A stretch of 5,064 bases of DNA. Source: an uncultured Alphaproteobacteria bacterium. GTDB lineage: Bacteria; Pseudomonadota; Alphaproteobacteria; Thalassobaculales; Thalassobaculaceae. The notes beneath the pieces were generated by a model that saw only the letters and a list, made by a program, of their open reading frames with translations, searched no databases and had not been told where the DNA came from. The translations under genes were made by a program, and so were the position numbers. Every line of letters starts with the position of its first letter. Positions within the stretch are counted from its first letter, which is position 1. Below are positions 1-5,064 of the stretch, piece after piece. Location: assembly GCA_938028645.1 (NCBI GenBank), contig CALIMD010000061.1, positions 1 through 5,064 on the forward strand. The letters run 5' to 3'.

Positions 1-75
1 GAAGAGGGATTTGCACTTGGCTATAATTTCGACTTCATTCTTCGTGGCCCCAATGCGACACCTATGGAAAACTGA
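1..75 (+). CDS. pcaH: Protocatechuate 3,4-dioxygenase beta subunit, C-terminal end only (5' truncated by window)
   Basis: Frame 1 is open from the first base and ends at TGA (73-75), giving 24 residues. The tail LGYNFDFILRG followed by PNATPMEN matches the conserved end of PcaH (typically a YRxDIVLRGxxATPxE pattern). In this family the beta subunit carries the non-haem Fe(III) ligands (two Tyr, two His) and cleaves the ring of protocatechuate to 3-carboxy-cis,cis-muconate in the cytoplasm. Those ligands lie upstream of the window and cannot be checked. The identity is strengthened by pcaG starting 3 nt after the stop, the usual pcaHG order. The short length is due to the window edge; nothing suggests a broken gene. 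Confidence 0.88.
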   Translation, partial: EEGFALGYNFDFILRGPNATPMEN

Positions 76-78
76 TCA

Positions 79-672
79 ATGTCTTTAAAACAAACACCCT
101 CGCAAACTATTGGTCCGTTTTTCTCCTATGGACTCACTCCCGAACAGTCCAACTATCCTAACCTTTCAAGTTTATCGTCAAATTCATTGCTAACGGGGTC
201 CACAATTGGTGAAGAAATTCGATTGGAAGGAAGGATATTCGATGGGGCGGGAGATATCGTCTCAGATGCGATGATTGAAATTTGGCAAACAGACGCTGAA
301 GGGCGTTATCCAGATCAACAAAGCTCCGGTAAAACTAATTCTAATTTTTCAGGATTCGGCAGATGCGATACTGGCGTGAATAGCCAAAACAAATATATTT
401 TTGAAACAATAAAACCTGGCCAAATAGACACCGAGACGGCACCGCATATTAATGTTACGATTTTTATGCGAGGACTACTCCTTCATGTTTTTACGCGGAT
501 TTATTTTTCCGATGAAGGTAAATCTAACTCCGCTGACGCGGTTCTATCCACCGTTCCTGTTGATAGGCAAAAAACTTTGATAGCAAAAAAGGTGGCCGGA
601 GTGACGCCCGTTACTTATGTTTTCGATGTATTTCTTCAAGGCGAGAACGAAACTGTCTTTTTCGATATTTAA
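79..672 (+). CDS. pcaG: Protocatechuate 3,4-dioxygenase alpha subunit
   Basis: The 197-residue product has the normal length for PcaG. It opens with TPSQTIGPFFSYGL (6-19), the N-terminal signature of the alpha subunit. The intradiol-dioxygenase beta-sandwich core follows: IRLEGRIFDGAGD (47-59), DAMIEIWQTDAEGRY (63-77), a GFGRCDT segment (92-98) and APHINVTIFMRGLLLH with TRIYFSD (121-145), closing with TYVFDVFLQGENETVFFDI. Alpha subunits carry no iron but complete the active site at the interface with PcaH; R131 in the MRGLL motif is probably the conserved pocket arginine (inferred). The ATG at 79 lies 3 nt after the pcaH stop, so translation is probably coupled; the only Shine-Dalgarno-like bases are a GGA inside the pcaH tail (65-67). 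The enzyme converts protocatechuate to beta-carboxy-muconate, first step of the protocatechuate branch of the beta-ketoadipate pathway. A serine-rich linker at about 30-41 is mildly unusual. Identification is firm. Confidence 0.95.
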   Translation: MSLKQTPSQTIGPFFSYGLTPEQSNYPNLSSLSSNSLLTGSTIGEEIRLEGRIFDGAGDIVSDAMIEIWQTDAEGRYPDQQSSGKTNSNFSGFGRCDTGVNSQNKYIFETIKPGQIDTETAPHINVTIFMRGLLLHVFTRIYFSDEGKSNSADAVLSTVPVDRQKTLIAKKVAGVTPVTYVFDVFLQGENETVFFDI

Positions 673-815
673 ATTCTATTCCATCAATCATAGGTCCTGC
701 CTCTAGCAGACGAAAATCTTGTTTATGCTTTTCCCGAAGAAATCAGATGATTTTATGGCGATATTAGAAAGATCCGGATAAGCTCGAACAGTAAATTATT
801 AATGGATGTTACAAT

Positions 816-1673
816 ATGGAGTTTAGAAAAATCGAGGTAGTACCTATTTCAGGTAATATAGGGGCATTGATAAACGGCGCACAAATAAATGCACTCAATG
901 ATGAGACATTTGAAGAAGTCTATCAGGCATGGCTAGATCATTGTGTTATATTTTTTCGCAATCAGAATATCACACCACGAGAACAGATTAAGTTTGCACA
1001 ACGTTTTGGCGAAATTCACTTTCACCCCTATATGAAAGGTCTTGACGACTACCCTGAAATCTTGGAAATCGTTAAAGAACCAGGAGATAGATACACTTTT
1101 GGCTCGGTCTGGCACACTGATCAGATGTTCAATCCACAGCCCGCAAAGGCTACCATGCTTTACGCCCATGAAGTCCCCAGAAAGGGTGGGGACACCATGT
1201 TTTCCAATCAATACCTGGCCTATGAGACCTTATCACATTCCATGAAAGACATGCTTAACAAAGTAAAAACGTTTAATGTTGGCGATGGATTCCGGAGAGG
1301 AATAGGCAAAGCTAAACGGATTGACCGATATGCCAAAAACCCGACAATGCAAGCCAAAATACGAGACCCCGGTAATATACCTACAGAGTCTATTCATCCC
1401 TTAGTCCGCACTCATCCCGAAACAAAAAGAAAATCTCTATATATTGGAAGTCATACACAAACATTAGACGGTTTTAATGCAGATGAAGCTGACTCGATCA
1501 TAGACTTTCTACGGAACCACTCCCAGCGCCATGAATTCACCTGTCGCTTTCGCTGGGAAACTGGTTCAATAGCCCTATGGGATAATCGTTGTGTTCAGCA
1601 TAAAGCACTAGCCGACTACGATGAAAGACGAAGGACACATAGAATCACAATTGCTGGCGAAAAACCTATATAA
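816..1673 (+). CDS. TauD/TfdA family Fe(II)/2-oxoglutarate-dependent dioxygenase
   Basis: The 285-residue product has the typical TauD/TfdA length. It shows the N-terminal pattern of the family (IGALINGAQI, then DHCVIFFRNQNITPREQIKFAQRFG at about 41-65). The iron-binding facial triad is intact: H100 and D102 in WHTD, and H262 in WDNRCVQHKALADYDERRR. R272 and R276 in the final segment (RRTHRITI) align with the arginines that bind 2-oxoglutarate and substrate in TauD. Such enzymes hydroxylate a C-H bond next to sulfonate, ether or similar groups, with 2-oxoglutarate and O2 as cosubstrates, often releasing the group; TfdA removes the glyoxylate side chain of aryloxyacetates. The substrate here is not determined. 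The 12-nt spacing to the next gene indicates a shared transcript, and position after pcaHG hints at aromatic substrates. The ATG at 816 has only a weak GGA (804-806) upstream but gives the expected N-terminus. Confidence 0.93.
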   Translation: MEFRKIEVVPISGNIGALINGAQINALNDETFEEVYQAWLDHCVIFFRNQNITPREQIKFAQRFGEIHFHPYMKGLDDYPEILEIVKEPGDRYTFGSVWHTDQMFNPQPAKATMLYAHEVPRKGGDTMFSNQYLAYETLSHSMKDMLNKVKTFNVGDGFRRGIGKAKRIDRYAKNPTMQAKIRDPGNIPTESIHPLVRTHPETKRKSLYIGSHTQTLDGFNADEADSIIDFLRNHSQRHEFTCRFRWETGSIALWDNRCVQHKALADYDERRRTHRITIAGEKPI

Positions 1674-1675
1674 CT

Positions 1676-1682
1676 AGGGGGA
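1676..1682 (+). promoter_or_regulatory. Strong Shine-Dalgarno of the LLM oxidoreductase gene
   Basis: AGGGGGA lies in the 12-nt gap between the dioxygenase stop (TAA 1671-1673) and the ATG at 1686. It is the strongest ribosome binding site seen in the window. It fixes the start of the downstream gene and supports efficient translation from a shared mRNA. Confidence 0.7.
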
Positions 1683-1685
1683 TAA

Positions 1686-2639
1686 ATGGATTTTGGATTA
1701 CACCTTGGCGTTAGAGGGCCCGCGGCTCAACCTGACTCACTTCGCATTATCGCAGAGGAGGCCGAACTTTTAGGCTTTACCCACCTAGGAATCAGTGACC
1801 ACATTGTTATCGCCAACAAAGTCAATTCTCTATATCCTTATACAAAAACAGGCAAGTGGTTTGCGGAGGATAATGGTGAATGTCTAGAACAACTTACTAC
1901 TCTTAGTTTCATAGCGGCCGCGACAAGCAATATACGTTTGCTTACATCAGTGATGGTTCTTCCTCATAGACCACCAATTCTCACAGCCAAAATGCTCAAT
2001 ACAATAGACGTACTATCTAAGGGACGTCTCACTGTTGGATTGGGTGTTGGTTGGATGGAGGAAGAAATAGCACTTCTAAATGGCCCTGATTTCAAAAAGC
2101 GAGGTGCTGCTGCTAATGAATATATTGAGGCATTTAAGATACTTTGGACCGAGGACACGCCAATCTATAATGGAAACCATGTCAGTTTTTCAAATATGAA
2201 GTTTTATCCTAAGCCAACTCAAGCCCCTCACCCTCCATTGTGGATTGGGGGCGAAACGCGGTTGGCCCGTGAGAGAGCTGGACGGTTGGGCGATGGTTGG
2301 TATCCAGTTGGCAATAATCCAAATGCACTATTCGACACGCCAGAACGTTACGCCAATGGATTAAAAGATGTCCACGAAACAGCTATCGCCAGCGACCGCA
2401 ATCCAGCAAACATTGCCTGCGGAATTTATATTATTTGGTATAATTTGGGTCAAACAGAGCATGACGCTCTTGGCAAGAGACGCAGCTTCACGGGATCTCC
2501 GCAGGATATATTAGGGGATATCTCCGCGTATGAAAAAATTGGACTTCAACACTTAGTGATTGGGGGAGAGAGCGATAATTTAGAAGCTTGTCTCCAACGA
2601 ATGCGAGTTTTTAATAAAGAAATAATGCACTACGTTTAG
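1686..2639 (+). CDS. LLM-class (luciferase-like) flavin/F420-dependent oxidoreductase, Rv2161c-like
   Basis: The 317-residue product has the bacterial luciferase-like TIM-barrel fold. N-terminal MDFGLHLGVRGP and LGFTHLGISDHIVI (29-42, with the SDH motif) are followed by YPYTKTGKW, SNIRLLTSVMVLPHRPP (81-97), LSKGRLTVGLGVGWMEEE (110-127) and PHPPLWIGGE plus RAGRLGDGWYPVG (181-209). This order and wording match the family annotated as probable F420-dependent oxidoreductase, Rv2161c type. Related enzymes use either FMNH2 (alkanesulfonate or nitrilotriacetate monooxygenases) or F420, and the sequence alone does not settle which. The role is probably oxidation of a peripheral substrate together with the TauD/TfdA enzyme encoded 12 nt upstream. 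The ATG at 1686 is set by the AGGGGGA site. No signal peptide is seen, so the protein is cytoplasmic. Family assignment is secure; substrate and cofactor are unknown. Confidence 0.9.
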   Translation: MDFGLHLGVRGPAAQPDSLRIIAEEAELLGFTHLGISDHIVIANKVNSLYPYTKTGKWFAEDNGECLEQLTTLSFIAAATSNIRLLTSVMVLPHRPPILTAKMLNTIDVLSKGRLTVGLGVGWMEEEIALLNGPDFKKRGAAANEYIEAFKILWTEDTPIYNGNHVSFSNMKFYPKPTQAPHPPLWIGGETRLARERAGRLGDGWYPVGNNPNALFDTPERYANGLKDVHETAIASDRNPANIACGIYIIWYNLGQTEHDALGKRRSFTGSPQDILGDISAYEKIGLQHLVIGGESDNLEACLQRMRVFNKEIMHYV

Positions 2640-2686
2640 ATATTTGAAGATATGGAATAAACAATTCCTAATGCAATTTCAAGTTT

Positions 2687-2690
2687 GAGA
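2687..2690 (+). promoter_or_regulatory. Shine-Dalgarno deciding the ubiX start
   Basis: GAGA sits 6 nt before the ATG at 2697. The same frame also contains an upstream TTG at 2685, but no purine-rich site precedes that TTG at a proper distance (upstream reads CAATTTCAAG). The GAGA overlaps the TTG, so ATG 2697 is preferred. Confidence 0.5.
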
Positions 2691-2696
2691 ATAGAC

Positions 2697-3296
2697 ATGA
2701 GTAATACTGCAAAAAAACGCCTAATTATTGGAATAAGTGGAGCATCTGGAACCATTTATGGTATTCGTCTGTTAGATCTTATACGAAATATGCCTGATAA
2801 ATCTCGACCCGAGTCTCATTTGGTAATGTCAAGATCTGCTGAAATAACGTTGGCTTATGAAACCAAAATGAAGGTAGCGGATGTTCATCGATTAGCCGAT
2901 GTTGTCTACGCGAATAAAGATATAGGCGCATCACTGGCTTCTGGTTCATTCAAAACAATGGGTATGATCATTGCGCCGTGCTCGGTAAAAACTCTGGCTG
3001 AAATTGCAACAGGAGTGACTGATACATTAATTTCAAGGGCTGCCGATGTCATTCTAAAAGAACGCCGACGGCTCGTTTGTATGGTGCGAGAAACGCCACT
3101 GCACTCCGGACATTTAAAAAATATGTTAGCATTAACAGAAATGGGAGGCATCGTCGCCCCGCCCGTACCAGCTTTTTATGCGAAGCCCAAATCACTTGAC
3201 GAGATGATCGACCATACAATAGGTCGAGCGCTTGATCTTTTTGAAATAGAGACCAACACTGTGAAGCGATGGAAAGACGAAAAAGCCAATTTATAA
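2697..3296 (+). CDS. ubiX: UbiX-family flavin prenyltransferase
   Basis: The product is 199 residues from ATG 2697 (203 from TTG 2685), normal for UbiX. The Rossmann-like flavin site shows GISGASG (12-18), followed by HLVMSRSAEITL (41-52), SGSFKTMGMIIAPCSVKTL (82-100), RAADVILKERRRLVCMVRETPLH (114-136) and PPVPAFYAKP (155-164). K121, R131, E132, Y161, R177 and W192 lie at a constant offset of 8 from residues reported as functional in Pseudomonas UbiX, so the enzyme looks intact. UbiX joins a dimethylallyl group from dimethylallyl (pyro)phosphate to reduced FMN, making the prenylated-FMN cofactor of UbiD-type decarboxylases. It may serve ubiquinone synthesis (3-octaprenyl-4-hydroxybenzoate decarboxylation) or a dedicated aromatic-acid decarboxylase; the catabolic neighbours favour the latter, but no ubiD-like gene is in view. 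It is the last gene of the + strand run, 57 nt after the LLM stop. Confidence 0.93.
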   Translation: MSNTAKKRLIIGISGASGTIYGIRLLDLIRNMPDKSRPESHLVMSRSAEITLAYETKMKVADVHRLADVVYANKDIGASLASGSFKTMGMIIAPCSVKTLAEIATGVTDTLISRAADVILKERRRLVCMVRETPLHSGHLKNMLALTEMGGIVAPPVPAFYAKPKSLDEMIDHTIGRALDLFEIETNTVKRWKDEKANL

Positions 3297-3329
3297 AGCG
3301 CTAAATACTATATCCAAGTCAACTACATC

Positions 3330-4676
3330 TCATCTTTTAATGGCTGTTTCTATAGTTTTTGCTATTTCTAAAAGTTTTGTGTCTCCATCACTTTCACCCA
3401 TCACCATAAGACCAACTGGCGCGGTCTCTGCCTCGTGAATTGGTAACGAAACTGCACATCTATCCAAGAAATTACCAAATGAGCAATTACGCAACATTAA
3501 TAAATTCATTTGATGATAAAAATCATCGGAGTTCTCTAGATCTTTTAAAACTGGGGCAATCACTGGTACGGTCGGCATCAGCAGAGCATCAAAATTTCTC
3601 GTAATTTTATTGCTCATTTCGCAAATTGTTCTCCTGGCATTCATAAGCTCTATATACTCATGGGCCGTCATTTGTTCGCCTCGCTTGATTCGAACAGCTA
3701 CCCTGGGGTCAAAGCTGTTCTCATCTCTTTTTAATAAATCATGTAATGCGACAAATGCTTCAATTGCGGCATAACCTCCTTTTGAATTAGCTTTCGGGAT
3801 CTCCAATAAAACATCAAATGGAATATCAATTATTTTTGCACCCAAATTAGAGAGCAGGCTCGTAACTCTCTGAAAATCGTTCGCTACCTTATCCTCAATA
3901 TCATCAAAAACCAGAGTTTGAGGAACCGCTAAAGTTAATGTTTCTATTGGCCTATGGGCAATGTTACCCGTTATCTCGCCACGCATAACTTGATCGAGTA
4001 TGGCACAACAATTTACGCTTCTCGCCAGAGGCCCTATAGAATCCAAAGTTGTGGACAAAGGAAAGGCACCCAACGTCGAAATCCGAGCGGCTGTAGGTTT
4101 AAATCCTGTAAGGCCACATAGTGCCGAAGGTATTCGGACAGACCCCCCTGTGTCCGTTCCTATACCTGCAACAGCCATGTTATCACTTACCGAAACAGCC
4201 GCGCCACTTGAGGAGCCGCCTGGAATCCGCGCTTCCGCTCTATTCCAGGGATTTAAGGGGGTGCCATAATGTGGGTTTATACCAAGACCAGAAAAAGCAA
4301 ATTCAGTCATGTTGGTACGGCCAATCAAAATTGCACCGGCTGAACGTAATTTTTTTATGATATCCGCATCTCTTGCGGCCGGAGCACTGTTTCTACGAAC
4401 TCGAGAACCAGCCATTGTGGTTTCGCCGGCAACATCAAACAAATCTTTGATGGATATCGGCATGCCAGCTATCGGAGACAGAACGAGCCCTTCTGCTCTC
4501 AATTTATCTATTGCGATCGCCTGAGCTTTTGCTTGACCCGCATACGTTTTAGTAAAAGTGGTTCGCCCCTGACCTTCATCGTTATCGATTTCTTTTAAGG
4601 CGGAAGTGACTAACTCCAAACTAGTTACTTTACCTAGATCAAGTAATTTACCTATTTCTTCGATGGTTCCATTCAT
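3330..4676 (-). CDS. Amidase-signature family hydrolase
   Basis: The 448-residue product fits the amidase signature (AS) family. The Ser-cisSer-Lys triad is complete: K77 in GMPISIKDLF, cis-Ser S155 in the GGSSSGAA loop (153-160) and nucleophile S179 in GTDTGGSVRIPS (173-184). The 24-residue spacing between the two serines equals that of FAAH and malonamidase E2. Other family landmarks are GRTNMTEFAFSGLGINPHYGTPLNPWN (119-145), CGLTGFKPT (187-195) and a C-terminal APVGLMVMG. The family hydrolyses amides and related C-N bonds (aryl or aliphatic amides, allophanate, malonamide, Glu-tRNA(Gln) in GatA); the substrate here is unknown. GatA is unlikely because no gatB or gatC partners are adjacent. 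The gene converges on ubiX (33-nt gap) and is preceded by another - strand frame 74 nt upstream, possibly one transcript. The ATG at 4676 is supported by GAGAG 7 nt upstream. No signal peptide is seen. Confidence 0.9.
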   Translation of the reverse strand: MNGTIEEIGKLLDLGKVTSLELVTSALKEIDNDEGQGRTTFTKTYAGQAKAQAIAIDKLRAEGLVLSPIAGMPISIKDLFDVAGETTMAGSRVRRNSAPAARDADIIKKLRSAGAILIGRTNMTEFAFSGLGINPHYGTPLNPWNRAEARIPGGSSSGAAVSVSDNMAVAGIGTDTGGSVRIPSALCGLTGFKPTAARISTLGAFPLSTTLDSIGPLARSVNCCAILDQVMRGEITGNIAHRPIETLTLAVPQTLVFDDIEDKVANDFQRVTSLLSNLGAKIIDIPFDVLLEIPKANSKGGYAAIEAFVALHDLLKRDENSFDPRVAVRIKRGEQMTAHEYIELMNARRTICEMSNKITRNFDALLMPTVPVIAPVLKDLENSDDFYHQMNLLMLRNCSFGNFLDRCAVSLPIHEAETAPVGLMVMGESDGDTKLLEIAKTIETAIKR

Positions 4677-4683
4677 AATTTAA

Positions 4684-4688
4684 CTCTC
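4684..4688 (-). promoter_or_regulatory. Shine-Dalgarno of the amidase gene
   Basis: Read on the - strand, GAGAG ends 7 nt before the amidase ATG (4676-4674). This spacing supports that start over an internal one. Confidence 0.55.
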
Positions 4689-4750
4689 GCTATATTCTTT
4701 ATTTCCAATTGGTTTTTAAGATCCAAAAGCATTCTGATTTGAGATCTATG

Positions 4751-5064
4751 CTATTCTTTTACAAAGGTGCTATTTATCAATATTTCGACCGCTGACTTGA
4801 TCTCTGAGTTCATCTCTAGGCTTATCGCTTTGAGATATGATCTCATATTTAACACAGTTAACTCGGCTTCACTACAAACGTCATCTGTATGTTTATTGCA
4901 GAACTTACTTAAGGCATTTATCAGGATCATCTGTTCCAGACGTTCGGCTTCTAATTCAATGGATAATATTTTAGTTGTCAAATTCTCTGAGTTTGGGATG
5001 TCGTCGTTTTTCTTCGTAAATCTCCTCGCCTGACGCAAGGGACTTATCAAGTGATCACGACATG
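4751..5064 (-). CDS. Hypothetical protein, 3' part (open at window edge)
   Basis: This - strand frame ends at TAG (4753-4751) and has no stop up to position 5064, so at least 103 residues are coded and the true start may lie outside the window. A TTG at 5050 would give 99 residues, but no Shine-Dalgarno precedes it. I do not recognise the family. A basic segment (LRQARRFTKKNDD) is followed by an acidic, helix-prone stretch (ILSIELEAERLEQMILINALSKF, read as two pieces around E13) containing CNKHTDDVCSE, then MRSYLKAISLEMNSEIKSAVEIL. The last third alternates charged and aliphatic residues as in an amphipathic helix or short coiled coil. There are two cysteines in CNKHTDDVC and no membrane segment. 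It is preferred over the overlapping + strand frame because its composition is that of a soluble protein and it is colinear with the amidase 74 nt downstream. It could be the tail of a regulator or of an enzyme; the existence of the gene is only moderately supported. Confidence 0.45.
   Translation of the reverse strand, partial: CRDHLISPLRQARRFTKKNDDIPNSENLTTKILSIELEAERLEQMILINALSKFCNKHTDDVCSEAELTVLNMRSYLKAISLEMNSEIKSAVEILINSTFVKE

Noticed and set aside
713..754. AAAATC ... GATTTT inverted repeat with a 30-nt spacer
   Set aside because: The arms are 6 nt and AT-rich with a long spacer, likely to occur by chance; the tighter dyad at 740-753 shares the same right arm.
933..1211. - strand frame of 92 codons inside the TauD/TfdA gene
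   Set aside because: It falls wholly inside a gene with an intact catalytic motif set, so it is an antisense shadow.
2654..2668. GGAAT-AAACA-ATTCC hairpin between the LLM gene and ubiX as a terminator
   Set aside because: The stem is only 5 bp and AT-rich, and no T-run follows. It is too weak for an intrinsic terminator and the genes appear co-directional.
2685..2696. TTG at 2685 as the ubiX start
   Set aside because: No Shine-Dalgarno precedes it, whereas GAGA is properly spaced before ATG 2697. UbiX proteins usually begin a few residues before the KRLIxGISGASG segment, which the ATG start already provides.
4000..4524. Three overlapping + strand frames opposite the amidase 5' half
   Set aside because: They mirror the conserved amidase signature region; their proline- and arginine-rich products look like reverse-strand readings.
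4705..4712. CCAATTGG palindrome followed by TTTTT, upstream of the amidase, as a terminator or operator
   Set aside because: The palindrome has no loop and is only 8 nt, which is common by chance in AT-rich DNA. No -35/-10 pair could be placed around it with confidence.
4767..5033. + strand frame of 88 codons
   Set aside because: It lies opposite the preferred - strand frame. Its product is rich in Ile, Phe, Leu and Ser in the manner of an antisense translation, and it has no recognisable domain or ribosome site.

Overview
The window is a dense stretch of bacterial chromosome that reads as a segment of an aromatic or xenobiotic catabolic region. Base composition is moderately AT-rich by eye (not computed). 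The gene content (protocatechuate 3,4-dioxygenase in the order pcaH-pcaG, a TauD/TfdA dioxygenase and a UbiX of the E. coli/Pseudomonas type) suggests a Pseudomonadota organism, perhaps an AT-rich environmental or marine lineage. That taxonomic guess is an inference with low confidence.

Layout on the + strand: positions 1-75 hold the last 24 codons of PcaH (beta subunit of protocatechuate 3,4-dioxygenase). PcaG, the alpha subunit, follows after 3 nt (79-672). After a 143-nt gap with some dyad symmetry come a TauD/TfdA-type Fe(II)/2-oxoglutarate dioxygenase (816-1673), a luciferase-like (LLM) flavin- or F420-dependent oxidoreductase of the Rv2161c type (1686-2639, 12 nt downstream with a strong Shine-Dalgarno) and a UbiX flavin prenyltransferase (2697-3296).

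Layout on the - strand: an amidase-signature hydrolase (4676 down to 3330) converges on ubiX with only a 33-nt gap. Upstream of it is the 3' part of an unrecognised, helix-rich reading frame (5064 down to 4751) that is still open at the window edge. No RNA gene, CRISPR array, IS element, long repeat or convincing intrinsic terminator was found.

How it may fit together: PcaHG opens the ring of protocatechuate, the entry to the beta-ketoadipate pathway (established). The TauD/TfdA and LLM enzymes are typical peripheral oxidases that trim a substrate before it reaches a central intermediate. UbiX makes prenylated FMN for UbiD-type (de)carboxylases. The amidase could hydrolyse an amide, carbamate or similar precursor. 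A peripheral route feeding protocatechuate is therefore plausible, but the actual substrate cannot be read from the sequence. No UbiD, transporter or identifiable regulator is inside the window. The arrangement resembles known catabolic islands; I see no clear sign of a wholly new type of system.
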